Shown: positions 53,235-62,273, counted from the first letter of the stretch. The stretch is DNA of 64,000 bases from Streptomyces prunicolor NBRC 13075 (GCF_000367365.1 NZ_BARF01000063.1:1-64000), one strand, 5' to 3'. Numbers and translations are program-made. Notes: generated from the letters alone by a model not told the origin.

Positions 53235-53939
53235 CTACTCCCGTCCGGATGCCGTCACCGCGAACGCCCCGGCGGTCAGGGCCGCGATCAGGAGTGGATA
53301 GCGCATACCGTCGTGCAGAGTGAGCCAGGCGCCCAGGCACGCGCCGACCACCATCGTGACGGCCGCCAGAACCCGGCGCACCGAACCGGGGCCCGAACCG
53401 CCGCCCGCGACCGAGTCGGCGACCAGGCCGGTCAGGGTCATCGTCAGGACCGTGGTGGTCGAGAAGTTGGAGACCTTGAGTTTGCGGACCGTCGCGTTGC
53501 GCATGCCCATCGCGAAGGCGGTGAGGGCGATCAAGGGATACGTCGTGGCGCCGTCGCCCGGTGCCGCGAAGGCGATCACCGCCGCCACGCCGACCAGTAG
53601 CGCCTCCGCGCCGAGACTCACCCGGGCCCAGGTCCGGCGCGAGCCGGTGTCCATCCGTACCGCGATCCGGCCCCCGGCCGCCGCGCCGACCAGGAAGGCG
53701 CCGAGGGAGGCGAGGGTGTGCGGCACCGAGAACCCGGGCGCCCCGGCGGCGGCGAAGCCCAGCACGACCACATTGCCGGTCATGTTCGCGACGAAGACAT
53801 GTCCGAGGCCCAGATAGCTGACGGCGTCGATGAGCCCGCTGACCACGGTCAGCCCCAGCAGCACGGCCACCAGCCGCACTCCGCGCGCTTCACGGTCGTA
53901 GGACTGGGGCGGTGTGTTCTGGTCCGTGTTCTGGTCCAT
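53235..53939 (-). CDS. DUF1275 / YoaK-family membrane protein
   Basis: A 234-residue integral membrane protein with about six helices. The family start is LTVVSGLIDAVSYLGLGHVF then VANMTGNVVVLGFAAAG. Later motifs are LIALTAFAMGMRNATVRKLK and NFSTTTVLTMTLTGLVADS. The DUF1275 family has no assigned function. The small molecule it may carry is unknown. It is transcribed toward the TerD-like gene, and a strong hairpin (53951-53984) separates its start from the upstream transglycosylase gene. Confidence 0.92.
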   Translation of the reverse strand: MDQNTDQNTPPQSYDREARGVRLVAVLLGLTVVSGLIDAVSYLGLGHVFVANMTGNVVVLGFAAAGAPGFSVPHTLASLGAFLVGAAAGGRIAVRMDTGSRRTWARVSLGAEALLVGVAAVIAFAAPGDGATTYPLIALTAFAMGMRNATVRKLKVSNFSTTTVLTMTLTGLVADSVAGGGSGPGSVRRVLAAVTMVVGACLGAWLTLHDGMRYPLLIAALTAGAFAVTASGRE

Positions 53940-53950
53940 GAACGCAATGT

Positions 53951-53984
53951 AGCGGCGGCCCCCGGTGTGCCGGGGACCGCCGCT
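53951..53984 (-). terminator. Terminator after the transglycosylase gene
   Basis: AGCGGCGGCCCCCGG (53951-53965) and CCGGGGACCGCCGCT (53970-53984), 14 of 15 paired, 4-nt loop. Confidence 0.85.
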
Positions 53985-54008
53985 GCGTGCGTGTGTGTGG
54001 GCCGGTGA

Positions 54009-54425
54009 TCAGTACCAGCCGTTGGACTGCCAGAAGCTCCAGGCGGCCGTCGGGCTGCCGTAGCGGGAGTTCATGTAGTCCAGGCCCCACTTGATCTGGG
54101 TGGCGGCGTTGGTCTTCCAGTCGGAGCCGGCCGAGGACATCTTCGAGCCCGGGAGGGCCTGGACCAGGCCGTAGGCGCCGGAGGAGGAGTTCGTGGCGGT
54201 GACGTTCCAGCCGCTCTCGTGCTCGACGATCTTGCTGAACGCGTTGTACTGCGCGGCGCTCGGGATCATCTTGTGCGCGATCGACTGAGCGGAGGAGGCG
54301 GAGGTCGTCGCGGCCTGGGCGGGAGCCGAGGTCAGCACGAGACCGGTGGTGGCGGCGGCCAGAGCGGCGGCGGTCAGGGCCTTCTTCGGGGAGGCGATGC
54401 GAGCGACGATGCGGGAGACGGACAC
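54009..54425 (-). CDS. Secreted single-domain transglycosylase (SLT-like)
   Basis: A 138-residue exported protein. The signal peptide (KALTAAALAAATTGLVLTSA, ending APAQAA) covers about residues 11-38. The mature part is a small lysozyme-like domain: AFSKIVEHESGWNVTATNSS, GAYGLVQALPGSKM, QIKWGLDYMNSRYGSPTAAW and a terminal WQSNGWY. The catalytic Glu is in IVEHESGW. Such proteins cleave peptidoglycan during growth. GTG 54425 is the chosen start, with weak ribosome signals. The long leader is described separately. Confidence 0.88.
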   Translation of the reverse strand: MSVSRIVARIASPKKALTAAALAAATTGLVLTSAPAQAATTSASSAQSIAHKMIPSAAQYNAFSKIVEHESGWNVTATNSSSGAYGLVQALPGSKMSSAGSDWKTNAATQIKWGLDYMNSRYGSPTAAWSFWQSNGWY

Positions 54426-54764
54426 GGAGAACCTGTTTCTTCGGGGACAGAGGCGTCGTGTGCCTGCCGGTGTCACGCGGTGCGCGGCGGTGGCAATGCG
54501 TCGGCGCCGAGGCCCGTGAGGACTCGTCGGCGCCGTGCGACTGCTCCAGAGAAGCACTCTCGATCCGTGTCCGCAAAGACCCCTTTTACTAGTTGTGGTC
54601 GCATGTGGGTGAAAGATGAACTGTGTGACCTGGCTCTCAAACCCCAGGTCAGAGGGTGTTTGGGGCGCGTACATGTCATGGCTAAACACTACTAATCCAA
54701 GTAGTTTGTGACATGGGTCATGTGGGCCGCTTCACCACCTCTGTGACGGCCGGTGCGCGCCGCC
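54426..54764. other. Long leader of the transglycosylase gene
   Basis: No gene is seen. Arms CGGCGCCGA (54502-54510) and TCGGCGCCG (54537-54545) form a strong hairpin in the minus-strand leader. Segments around 54590-54720 are AT-rich, and probably contain the promoter. The leader length suggests an RNA-level control element, but I could not match a known riboswitch. Confidence 0.5.
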
Positions 54765-55631
54765 TCACACAGTGGTTGGATTTCTGGGCACCTCGCGTAC
54801 CGATCGGGGCTGGATCGCGGAGGCCAGGAGGGCGAGTTTGTCGGCCGCGTCGGTGTCGGGGTCCGGGTGGTAGATGACGAGGGTCTGGCCCGGGGTGCCG
54901 TCGATGCTCAGGCGTTCGCGGTTCAGCTGGAGGCCGCCGACCTGGGGGTGGGCGAGGTGTTTGGGGGCGGCCTCGCAGGCCTGGACGTCGTGGCGGGCCC
55001 AGAGACGGCTGAACAGGGGGCTGGCCAGGGAGAGTTCACCGACCAGCTCGATGAAACGGGGGTCGTCGGTGTCGGTGCCGACGGACTCGCGGAAACCGGC
55101 GACCATGCCTCCGGCGGCGCCCTCCCAGTACGGGTACAGCGCCTGCTCGGCCGGGTCGAGGAACAGGGACCGCAGGCGATTGGCTCCCGGCGTGAAGCGG
55201 GGGGAGAGGGCGGTCGCCAGGGCGTTCGCGGCCAGGACGTCGAAGTAGCGGCCCTCGACCAGTGCGGGGAGGGGGAGTGTCGCCACGAGTTTGGTGATGC
55301 CCGGGGGGACGGTTTCCTTGCGGGGGCGGGGTCTGGCGCGGTGTCGGCGGGGTTTGGCGGCGCCGAGGCGCAGGAGGTGGGCTGTCGCGTCTTCGTCGAG
55401 TCGTAGCACGCGGGCTATGGACTCCAGGACCTGTATGGAGGGGTTGCGGTCGCGGCCCTGTTCCAGGCGCAGGTAGTAGTCGGCGCTGATGCCGGCGAGC
55501 ATCGCGACCTCCTCGCGGCGCAGACCCGGCACGCGCCGTACCCCGAAGGCGGGGATGCCCGCCTGTTCGGGGGTGACGAGTTCGCGGCGGGCGCGCACGT
55601 ACTCGCCCAGCGGGTTCGGTTCCTCGGCCAT
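54765..55631 (-). CDS. XRE-family regulator with MmyB-type ligand-binding domain
   Basis: A 288-residue regulator. Residues about 10-75 form the helix-turn-helix: PGLRREEVAMLAGISADYYL, RLEQGRDRNPSIQVLESIAR. Residues about 110-270 are the MmyB-like domain (LVATLPLPALVEGRYFDVLA, ANRLRSLFLDPAEQALYPYW, VGGLQLNRERLSIDGTPGQT). MmyB-like regulators act on neighbouring genes and may sense a hydrophobic ligand. It is divergent from the alpha/beta hydrolase gene across a region with an 18-bp palindrome. Confidence 0.93.
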   Translation of the reverse strand: MAEEPNPLGEYVRARRELVTPEQAGIPAFGVRRVPGLRREEVAMLAGISADYYLRLEQGRDRNPSIQVLESIARVLRLDEDATAHLLRLGAAKPRRHRARPRPRKETVPPGITKLVATLPLPALVEGRYFDVLAANALATALSPRFTPGANRLRSLFLDPAEQALYPYWEGAAGGMVAGFRESVGTDTDDPRFIELVGELSLASPLFSRLWARHDVQACEAAPKHLAHPQVGGLQLNRERLSIDGTPGQTLVIYHPDPDTDAADKLALLASAIQPRSVREVPRNPTTV

Positions 55632-55738
55632 CTCCGCACTGTAAGGCGGCAGGCGGGGCGCGTGCCTGGTCCTGTCACCCCCAGGGTCGGCGGGGCCCTG
55701 GTTGGGGTGTTCGGCGGGCGGGAGCGTCGTCGGTGGCC

Positions 55739-55800
55739 GGTCGATGGCCGCTCAGTGGCCACCCCGATGGCCGCTGAATGGCCGGTCGATGGCCGGTCGA
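55739..55800. repeat. 11-12-bp tandem repeat
   Basis: Five and a half units resembling GGTCGATGGCC (variants GCTCAGTGGCC, GCTGAATGGCC). They lie immediately beside the 18-bp palindrome in the divergent promoter region. Confidence 0.75.
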
Positions 55801-55802
55801 GT

Positions 55803-55820
55803 GCGTGCTGATCAGCACGC
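55803..55820. promoter_or_regulatory. Perfect 18-bp palindrome, candidate operator of the XRE regulator
   Basis: GCGTGCTGATCAGCACGC is fully self-complementary. It lies between divergent regulator and hydrolase genes, 53 nt before the hydrolase start. Confidence 0.65.
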
Positions 55821-55872
55821 CGGCCACCACGGCTCGGGAACCCCGGCCACCACCTCACCAAGGAGCACAGTC

Positions 55873-56598
55873 ATGTCCACCTATCTACTGGTACACGGCG
55901 CCTGGCACAGCGGGCAGGCCTGGGAGCGGGTTGTCCCGCTGCTGACGGAGGCCGGGCACCGGGTGCTCGCGCCCTCGCTCACCGGCCACGGCGACAAGGC
56001 GGGGCTGCTCGGTCCCGAGGTCGGTCTCGACACCCACGTCGACGACGTCGTCGGGCTGATCACCGAGGAGGACCTCACGGACGTGGTCCTCGTGGGGCAC
56101 AGTTACGCCGGGCTGGTCGTCTCGGGCGCGGCCAACAGGCTCCCGGACCGGATCGCCCAACTCGTCCACCTGGACGCGATGGTCCCGGTGGACGGCGAGC
56201 GCGCGACCGACATCCTGCCCGTGACCCAGGTCCTGATCGACCTCGCGGCGCGGTCCGACACCCCCTGGCGGATTCCGCCGCTGCCCGAACTCCCGCCGCC
56301 CGGTGGCCTGTTCGGGGTCACCGACCCGGCGGACGTGGCCTGGCTGCGCACGATGGTCTCCGACCAGTCGGCGCTCTGCCTCCAGCAACCCGTACGACTG
56401 GACAACCCCGCCGCGAACGCGATCCCCCGCACCCACATCCACTGCGTGGGCAGCGAACCGGAGGGCTTCGAGCGCCGGCCCGTCCCCGCGATACAGCCCA
56501 ACGGCACCCCGGCGCAGGTGTGGGAGTTGGAGACCGGCCACGACTGCATGATCACCAAGCCCGCCGAACTCACCGAACTGCTCCTCAAGTTGGGCTGA
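55873..56598 (+). CDS. Alpha/beta hydrolase
   Basis: A 241-residue alpha/beta hydrolase of the HNL/esterase-like group. It starts with the STYLLVHGAWHSGQAWERVV signature with its oxyanion-hole region. The nucleophile elbow is VVLVGHSYAGLVV (Ser about 76), an Asp lies in LVHLDAMVP, and the catalytic His is in ELETGHDCMITKPAEL. Substrate is unknown. AAGGAG precedes ATG 55873. It is likely controlled by the divergent XRE regulator. Confidence 0.9.
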   Translation: MSTYLLVHGAWHSGQAWERVVPLLTEAGHRVLAPSLTGHGDKAGLLGPEVGLDTHVDDVVGLITEEDLTDVVLVGHSYAGLVVSGAANRLPDRIAQLVHLDAMVPVDGERATDILPVTQVLIDLAARSDTPWRIPPLPELPPPGGLFGVTDPADVAWLRTMVSDQSALCLQQPVRLDNPAANAIPRTHIHCVGSEPEGFERRPVPAIQPNGTPAQVWELETGHDCMITKPAELTELLLKLG

Positions 56599-56614
56599 AC
56601 CGGACGGACCGGCC

Positions 56615-57748
56615 TCACACCCGCACCGGCGCCGTCACCCCCGTCGGCTGGCACAGGACGAGTGCCAGGTCGTCGGTGGGCGGCCCGCCGGTGTGGGCGA
56701 GGAGGCGGTCGTAGAGGGCGTGCAGCGCCGCGTCCGGCGTCGGTTCGCCGAGGGCCGTGGCGGACTCGGTGAGCAGGGCGAACGGGGTGCCGTCGGGGGC
56801 ACGGGACTCGGTGAGGCCGTCCGTGTAGAGGAGGAGGCGGTCACCGGGCTGGAGCCGGACCCGGTACTGGTGCGGCTCCGGGTGCAGGCCCAACGGCAGG
56901 GCGGGGACCCGGGGTTCGAGAAGTTCCAGGCGCCGGCCGGAGCGCAGGGGCGCCGGGTGACCGCAGTTGACCAGCCGTACCTCACCCGGCCCGAACTCCG
57001 CGAGCACCGCCGTGACGAAGTCCTCGGGCGCGAGGCGGGGCGCGAGGCGGACGTCCAGTTTCCTCGCGAGGGCCGTCAAGTCCGGTGTCGTGTACGCGAG
57101 TTCACGGAACGCGGTGACCGTGTCGGACGCAGTCCGCAGCGCGTCGAGCCCGTGCCCGCGTGCGTCGCCGACCAGGACACGCAGTCCGTACGGCGTCACC
57201 GCGAGGTCGTACAGATCGCCGCCGACCGACGACTCACGGCCCGCGCAGTGATAGCGGGTGCTGACATGCGTGCCGGAGAGGGTGCGGGACACCGGCCGCA
57301 GGATCGCCTCCTGGGTGATCCGGGCCACCTCCCGTGCCTCCGCGAGCCGTTCCCGCAGCCGGCCGCGCTGCCACGCCGCGTACACGCTGCACGCGCAGCC
57401 CAGCAGCAGCCCGCCCCAGCGGACGGCGAACCCGGCGCTCAGCTGCGTCCCCGCGCCGAGACCCGCCGCCAGCGCGAGCAGGACCGTCCAGCAGCTGACC
57501 AGGAACGTACGGCGGGCGCCCAGGAACGTCGCTGCCATCAGCGGCCCGATCGCCAGCAGCGGCAGGATCGGCTGCACCCGCCCGATCAGCAGCCCCGGCG
57601 TGGCCGCGAGCAGACAACCGACCGGCGCGACGAGCAGCCCGAGCGGCCCCGCGAGAAAACCGGCCGAGCCCGTGCGGGAATCCGCCGCTGCGGTACGGGA
57701 ACCCGTCCGTGCCGTGCGGAATCCGCGTCCCCCATCCATCGTGTTCAC
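56615..57748 (-). CDS. PP2C-type (SpoIIE) membrane serine phosphatase
   Basis: A phosphatase of 377 residues with N-terminal membrane helices. The N-terminal about 150 residues contain hydrophobic segments (LGLLVAPVGCLLAATPGLLI, ILPLLAIGPLMAATFLGARR). The C-terminal domain shows the PP2C signatures CAGRESSVGGDLYDLAVTPY (metal Asp), VLVGDARGHGLDALRTA, and LLLYTDGLTESRAPDG. Such proteins dephosphorylate anti-sigma antagonists in stress control. The start may be GTG 57748 (VNTMDGGRGF) or ATG 57739. An extension upstream was judged a shadow. Confidence 0.9.
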   Translation of the reverse strand: MNTMDGGRGFRTARTGSRTAAADSRTGSAGFLAGPLGLLVAPVGCLLAATPGLLIGRVQPILPLLAIGPLMAATFLGARRTFLVSCWTVLLALAAGLGAGTQLSAGFAVRWGGLLLGCACSVYAAWQRGRLRERLAEAREVARITQEAILRPVSRTLSGTHVSTRYHCAGRESSVGGDLYDLAVTPYGLRVLVGDARGHGLDALRTASDTVTAFRELAYTTPDLTALARKLDVRLAPRLAPEDFVTAVLAEFGPGEVRLVNCGHPAPLRSGRRLELLEPRVPALPLGLHPEPHQYRVRLQPGDRLLLYTDGLTESRAPDGTPFALLTESATALGEPTPDAALHALYDRLLAHTGGPPTDDLALVLCQPTGVTAPVRV

Positions 57749-57950
57749 GCCACGACGATCGCCGAATTTCCGTCTCCCCACCCATGCCAACGGGGAGTTG
57801 ATCAGCTCTCGATCACGGCGCGTCGAAATCGGCCCACAAATGATCAGAAGGTACGGCGATTTCGTGGCCACTGTGACTGTTCCGGGCAGCCGTGGACCGC
57901 GTTACGTGACCCGCGCATGGAGTCGGTGGCGTACGGACACACTGGGCCTC

Positions 57951-60113
57951 GTGCCGGACACGACTCACCCGAACCCCGGGAACCTCGGGAATCTGCCGCC
58001 CGAGACGCACAGTTTCGTCGGGCGGCGCACCGAACTCGCGCGGCTCCGGGCCGCGTTGGACCCGGGCGTCGGTCCCGCGGCCCGGCTGGTGAGCGTCGTC
58101 GGTGTCGGCGGGGTCGGCAAGACCCGGCTCGCCCTGCGCGCGGCGGCGGAGGTCCGGGAGTCCTACCCCGACGGTGTCTGGCTGGCCGAACTCTCCCCGC
58201 TGCACACCGCCGGACTCGTGGACCTCGCCGTGATGGAGACCCTCCGGCTCGCCGACCAGTCGACCCGCCCGGTGACCGACGTCATCATCGAATGGGCGCA
58301 CGGCAGACGGCTGTTGATCGTCCTCGACTCCTGCGAACATCTCCTCGCGGACTGCGCGAAGGTCGCCGCCGCGCTGCTGTCCCGCGTGCCCGGCCTGCGC
58401 ATCCTCGTCACCAGCCGGGAACGCCTCGCGCTGCCCGGCGAGGAGGTCCTCCACCTCGAACCGCTCCCCGTGGACGGCCACGCCGGGGACGGTTCCGATG
58501 CCGGTGACCTCGGGGCCGCCGGTGACGCCGTGGCCCTGTTCGCCGAGCGCGCCGCGGCCGCCGGACGTCCACTGAGCGACGACGACCTGGCCGGCCGCGC
58601 GCTCGCCGCCGCCGTCTGCCGTCGCCTCGACGGCATCCCCCTCGCCCTCGAACTCGCCGCGGCCCGCCTCGCCGACCTCACCCTCGACCAACTCCACGCG
58701 AGGCTCGGCGAACGCCTGCCCTCACTCCCCGATCTCCCCTCCCCGCTGGACCTGTTGACCTCCGCCCCCGGTGAACGCCCGCACCGCCACCAGACCTTGC
58801 GCACCGCCATCGGCTGGAGCCACGAACTCTGCGCCCCGCTCGAACGCCTGCTGTGGGCGCGGCTGTCCGTCTTCACCGGCGGGTTCTGCGCGGAGACCGT
58901 CCAACAGGTGTGCGCGGGCGGCCCGTTGGCCCCGGAGCGGATCGCCGGGCTGCTCTCGCGGCTCGTCGCCCAATCCATCGTGCTGCCCGAACCCGTCATC
59001 TCGGCCCGCTACCGGATGCTCGACACCGTGCGCGAGTACGGAACCGACTGGCTGCACGCGCTCGGTGAGGAACGCGCCGTACGACGCCGTCACCGCGAGC
59101 ACTACGCGCGCCTCGCCCACCAGGGCTGCGCCGAGTGGAACACCGGCCGGCAGGTCGCCTGGTGCGAGCGGGTGCTGAGCGAACACGCCAACTTCCGCGC
59201 GGCGGTCGAGAGCGCGCTCGCCGAACCGGACCGTGCGGCGGCCGTGGAGATGGCGGGCCATGTCGGGTTCCTGTGGCGGCACTGCGGCTACCTCCGCGAG
59301 GCTCAGGCCTGCCTCGACGAGGCCCTCGCCGCCGACCCGCCGCCCGGCCACGGCCGCACCCTCGCCCTGTGGTCGCGCGGCGCGGTCGCCATCCTCCAGG
59401 GCGACCAGGAGGCGGCCGCCAACTGGGCGGTCCGCTGCGCCGACGCGGCCCGCGAACAGGGCTCACCGGTCGCCGTGGTCGCCGCCGGGTACGTGCGGGG
59501 CGGCCAACTGGCCCTCACCGGCCGCCTCGCCGAGGCCATCGACGTCCTCGCCGCCGCGACCCAACTCCCCATACAGGACGACGCGTTCGGAGCCGCCCAG
59601 CTCCAGGTCCGGCTCGCGCTCTCCCTCGCGCACGTGCTGCGCGGCGAGTACGAGCGAGGTCGCGAGGTCGCGGGCGAGGTGCGGACGGCCGGCCGGAAAC
59701 AGGGCGAGTACTGGTGCGGGGCCTTCGCCGACTACCTCATCGCCCAGGCCGACTTGGCCCACGGCGACATTCCGGCCGCGGTGAACGGCGCCCGCACCTC
59801 CATCGCGGGCCACGCCCTGCTGCACAACACCGTCGGCGCCGCCATGTCCCTCGACCTGCTGGCCGCCGCGATCGTCACCACCGGCGACGCCCACCGCGCC
59901 GCCCGCCTCCTGGGCATCGGCACCCGCCTCTGGGAGCTCACCGGCCGCGCCCAGATGGACTCTCCGGACCTCATCGCCACCCGCCGCACCTGCGAACTCC
60001 GCGTCCGCGAACACCTCGGCGACGACGCCTACGAGACGGGATACCGGGCGGGCCTGGCGATGTCGTACGACGAGGGAATCGCCTACGCGACGAGCCGGCC
60101 GGGCGGTCGGTGA
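57951..60113 (+). CDS. STAND-type ATPase with TPR-like repeats, lacking a DNA-binding domain
   Basis: A 720-residue protein. The P-loop is VVGVGGVGKTRLALRAAAEV (about 50-69) and Walker B lies in LLIVLDSCEHLLADC. The sensor region has ILVTSRERLALPGEE and GIPLALELAAARLADL, as in AfsR/LuxR-type STAND proteins. The C-terminal half is made of helical repeats ending AMSYDEGIAYATSRPGGR. Unlike LuxR family relatives, no HTH domain is attached. The start GTG 57951 (VPDTTHPNPG) is chosen by comparison with known openings. Its end overlaps by 31 nt the convergent SnoaL-like gene. Confidence 0.85.
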   Translation: MPDTTHPNPGNLGNLPPETHSFVGRRTELARLRAALDPGVGPAARLVSVVGVGGVGKTRLALRAAAEVRESYPDGVWLAELSPLHTAGLVDLAVMETLRLADQSTRPVTDVIIEWAHGRRLLIVLDSCEHLLADCAKVAAALLSRVPGLRILVTSRERLALPGEEVLHLEPLPVDGHAGDGSDAGDLGAAGDAVALFAERAAAAGRPLSDDDLAGRALAAAVCRRLDGIPLALELAAARLADLTLDQLHARLGERLPSLPDLPSPLDLLTSAPGERPHRHQTLRTAIGWSHELCAPLERLLWARLSVFTGGFCAETVQQVCAGGPLAPERIAGLLSRLVAQSIVLPEPVISARYRMLDTVREYGTDWLHALGEERAVRRRHREHYARLAHQGCAEWNTGRQVAWCERVLSEHANFRAAVESALAEPDRAAAVEMAGHVGFLWRHCGYLREAQACLDEALAADPPPGHGRTLALWSRGAVAILQGDQEAAANWAVRCADAAREQGSPVAVVAAGYVRGGQLALTGRLAEAIDVLAAATQLPIQDDAFGAAQLQVRLALSLAHVLRGEYERGREVAGEVRTAGRKQGEYWCGAFADYLIAQADLAHGDIPAAVNGARTSIAGHALLHNTVGAAMSLDLLAAAIVTTGDAHRAARLLGIGTRLWELTGRAQMDSPDLIATRRTCELRVREHLGDDAYETGYRAGLAMSYDEGIAYATSRPGGR

Positions 60114-60556
60114 CGCGGGGTGGGACCGCCGAACGGCAGGAACAGGGTGCGGGTACCGATCAGCCAACTCCCGTCCATCTGACGGAAGTTGTCCTCGTAG
60201 TGGCCGACCTGGACCGGGGGACCGGCGCTGACCATGCCGCCGCCGTGGTGGCCGTCGACGCGGTACGTCGTGAAGTACGCCGTCGAGATCGCCGTGTCGG
60301 GGGAGGTGAGGGTGACGAGGACGTTCGACATCAGGCGTCGCGAGAGCCGCCCGGCGGGCCGGGAACCGAAGTACTTCCGCAACGCCTCCCGCCCCGCCAC
60401 GAGCCGATCGCCGTCCGGCCACTCCCAGCTGCCGTCCTCGGTGAACAGCTCGGCGACGGAGGAGGGTTCACCGAGATCGAGCCGGCGGACGAAGTCCAGG
60501 ACGACGCGTTCACAGGCGCGTTCGGCGAGGAGTCGTTGCAAAGGGTCCAGGTCCAT
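60083..60556 (-). CDS. SnoaL/NTF2-like protein with C-terminal extension
   Basis: A 157-residue NTF2-fold protein: LLAERACERVVLDFVRRLDL, AELFTEDGSWEWPDGDR, MSNVLVTLTSPDTAISTAYF and HYEDNFRQMDGSWLIGTRTL. The fold is used in isomerases and dehydratases, and the specific function is unknown. It ends convergently with the STAND ATPase gene, with a 31-nt overlap. Confidence 0.87.
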   Translation of the reverse strand: MDLDPLQRLLAERACERVVLDFVRRLDLGEPSSVAELFTEDGSWEWPDGDRLVAGREALRKYFGSRPAGRLSRRLMSNVLVTLTSPDTAISTAYFTTYRVDGHHGGGMVSAGPPVQVGHYEDNFRQMDGSWLIGTRTLFLPFGGPTPRHRPPGRLVA

Positions 60557-60673
60557 GCGGTCGTTGGTACCAGCCGCACCCCTCGCCCCACGACCGAATT
60601 ACCCCCACGACCGAACCGACCGCACCGCCATGTACGCCACCGGCTCGTTCCCCGTTCTCTGTAGTGTGCCGAA

Positions 60674-61237
60674 ATGACAAGAAGTGAGCGGCTCGCGTTC
60701 CAGCTGGACTGGTACTGGCAGAAAAACCTGCGGCCGCGGCTGCACGGTCTTGCCGATGAGGAGTACTTCTGGGAGCCGGTGCGTGACTGCTGGAGCATCC
60801 GCCCACGGGGCACGTCGACCGCACCGATGTCGGAGGGTTCGGGGGAATGGACGATGGACCACGCGTCCCCCGGCCCGGAGCCGGCGCCGGTGACCACGAT
60901 CGCCTGGCGGCTGGCGCACATCATCGTCGACTGCCTGGGCTACCGGGTCGGATGGTACTTCGGCGGCCAGGGCGTCGAATCCGAGACATTCGCCTACGCG
61001 GGGACCGCCGACGAGGCGCTGAAACAGCTCGACGAGATGTACGGGAGATGGGACGCGGGGGTCCGCGGGCTCTCGGACGCCGACCTGGAGAATCCGCCCG
61101 CGGTGGGTCCCGAGCGGTATCCCATGGAGAACAGGATCCTGCACGTCAACAGGGAGCTGATCCATCACGGCGCCGAGATCTCCCTGCTGCGCGACCTCTA
61201 CCGTTGGCAGGACGGAGCCGTACCGCGCCGCGTATGA
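60674..61237 (+). CDS. DinB-superfamily protein
   Basis: A 187-residue four-helix-bundle protein of the DinB/YfiT type. The start MTRSERLAFQLDWYWQKNLR leads into a helix with EEYFWEP. The metal-binding histidines include RLAHIIVDCLGYRVG and HVNRELIHHGAEISLLRDLY (His-x-x-x-x-x-x-His). Members act in thiol-dependent or detoxification reactions (bacillithiol or mycothiol S-transferases). ATG 60674 is the natural start. The gene lies head-to-head with the 60083 gene. Confidence 0.9.
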   Translation: MTRSERLAFQLDWYWQKNLRPRLHGLADEEYFWEPVRDCWSIRPRGTSTAPMSEGSGEWTMDHASPGPEPAPVTTIAWRLAHIIVDCLGYRVGWYFGGQGVESETFAYAGTADEALKQLDEMYGRWDAGVRGLSDADLENPPAVGPERYPMENRILHVNRELIHHGAEISLLRDLYRWQDGAVPRRV

Positions 61238-61238
61238 G

Positions 61239-62273
61239 TCACACCGCCACGTACGTGACCGGCTCGCTCCCCGTCACCGACTCCGCCTGCCCGAGCTTCA
61301 CCAGTCGCCGCAGATGTGCCTCGGCCTCGGACACCGCGATGTTCCTTGACTGGAAGGGGATTTGGGCCCAGGGCCGGTTCCACTCCATCCGCTCGGCGAC
61401 CTGCCAGGCGGTGAGCGGTTCGGACAGCAGGGCGAGCAGTCCGGTCAGCCGGTCCTCGTGGTGGGTGAGCAACTCCCTTACGCGGCCGGTCGCGTCGGTG
61501 AAGGTGTGCTGGTGGGCCGGGAGGACCTCGGCGGGGGCGAGGCGGCCGATCCGCTCCAGGGAGTCGAGGTAGTCACCGAGCGGGTCGGCGATCGTCGTGT
61601 CGTCCGGGTCCTCGTACAGGCCGATGTGCGGGGTGATCTCCGGGAGCAGATGGTCGCCGGAGAACAGGCGGCCGTGGCCCGGGAGTTGGGCCGGGTGGTG
61701 CTCCTCCAGGTGCAGGCAGACATGCCCGGGGGTGTGGCCCGGCGTCCAGATCGCGCGCAGTCGGCGGCCGGCCAGGTCGAGGAGTTCGCCGGGGACGATC
61801 TCCCGGTCGGGCAGGGCGGGGGCCAGGCCCGGCACGCTGCGCGGGCGGGCCGCGCGCAGGGGCGCGAGGTGCTCCTCGGGGGCACCGGCCGCCGTGAGCT
61901 TCGCGGTCATGTACGCCAGCCAGCGGCCCGGTTCGGTCGAACGGGCCCGCCGTACGATCGCCGTGTCCGCCGCGTGCATCGCGAGCCACGCCCCGGACGC
62001 CTCGCGCACCTGCCCGGACAGGCCGTGGTGGTCGGGGTGGTGGTGGGTGACGACCACGCCGTGGACCTCGTCGACCGGTGTCCCGCAGGCCGCCAGGCCC
62101 TCGACCAGGGTGTCCCACGAGGCCGGGTCGTCCCAGCCCGTGTCGACCAGGACCGGTCCGCGGTCGGTGTCGACGACGTAGACGAGCGTGGTCCCCAACG
62201 GGTTGTCGGGGATGGGGACTTCGATGGAGCGAACGCCGCCGCCGTGGTCGTGGACCTGCCCCATGGACGTCAT
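61239..62273 (-). CDS. MBL-fold metallohydrolase
   Basis: A 344-residue metallo-beta-lactamase-fold hydrolase. The metal motif is VVTHHHPDHHGLSGQV (HxHxDH). Later residues are TPGHTPGHVCLHL and LFSGDHLLPEITPHI (Asp), and the last metal His is in LPAHQHTFTD. A C-terminal helical extension (EWNRPWAQIPFQSRNIAVSE) is present as in glyoxalase II-like or thiol hydrolase relatives. ATG 62273 follows GGGGAG, while an upstream ATG at 62318 lacks a ribosome site. It is divergent from the aldehyde dehydrogenase gene. Confidence 0.9.
   Translation of the reverse strand: MTSMGQVHDHGGGVRSIEVPIPDNPLGTTLVYVVDTDRGPVLVDTGWDDPASWDTLVEGLAACGTPVDEVHGVVVTHHHPDHHGLSGQVREASGAWLAMHAADTAIVRRARSTEPGRWLAYMTAKLTAAGAPEEHLAPLRAARPRSVPGLAPALPDREIVPGELLDLAGRRLRAIWTPGHTPGHVCLHLEEHHPAQLPGHGRLFSGDHLLPEITPHIGLYEDPDDTTIADPLGDYLDSLERIGRLAPAEVLPAHQHTFTDATGRVRELLTHHEDRLTGLLALLSEPLTAWQVAERMEWNRPWAQIPFQSRNIAVSEAEAHLRRLVKLGQAESVTGSEPVTYVAV

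Noticed and set aside
54426..54764. c-di-AMP (ydaO) riboswitch upstream of the transglycosylase
   Set aside because: The conserved aptamer segments I know were not found in the leader on the minus strand.
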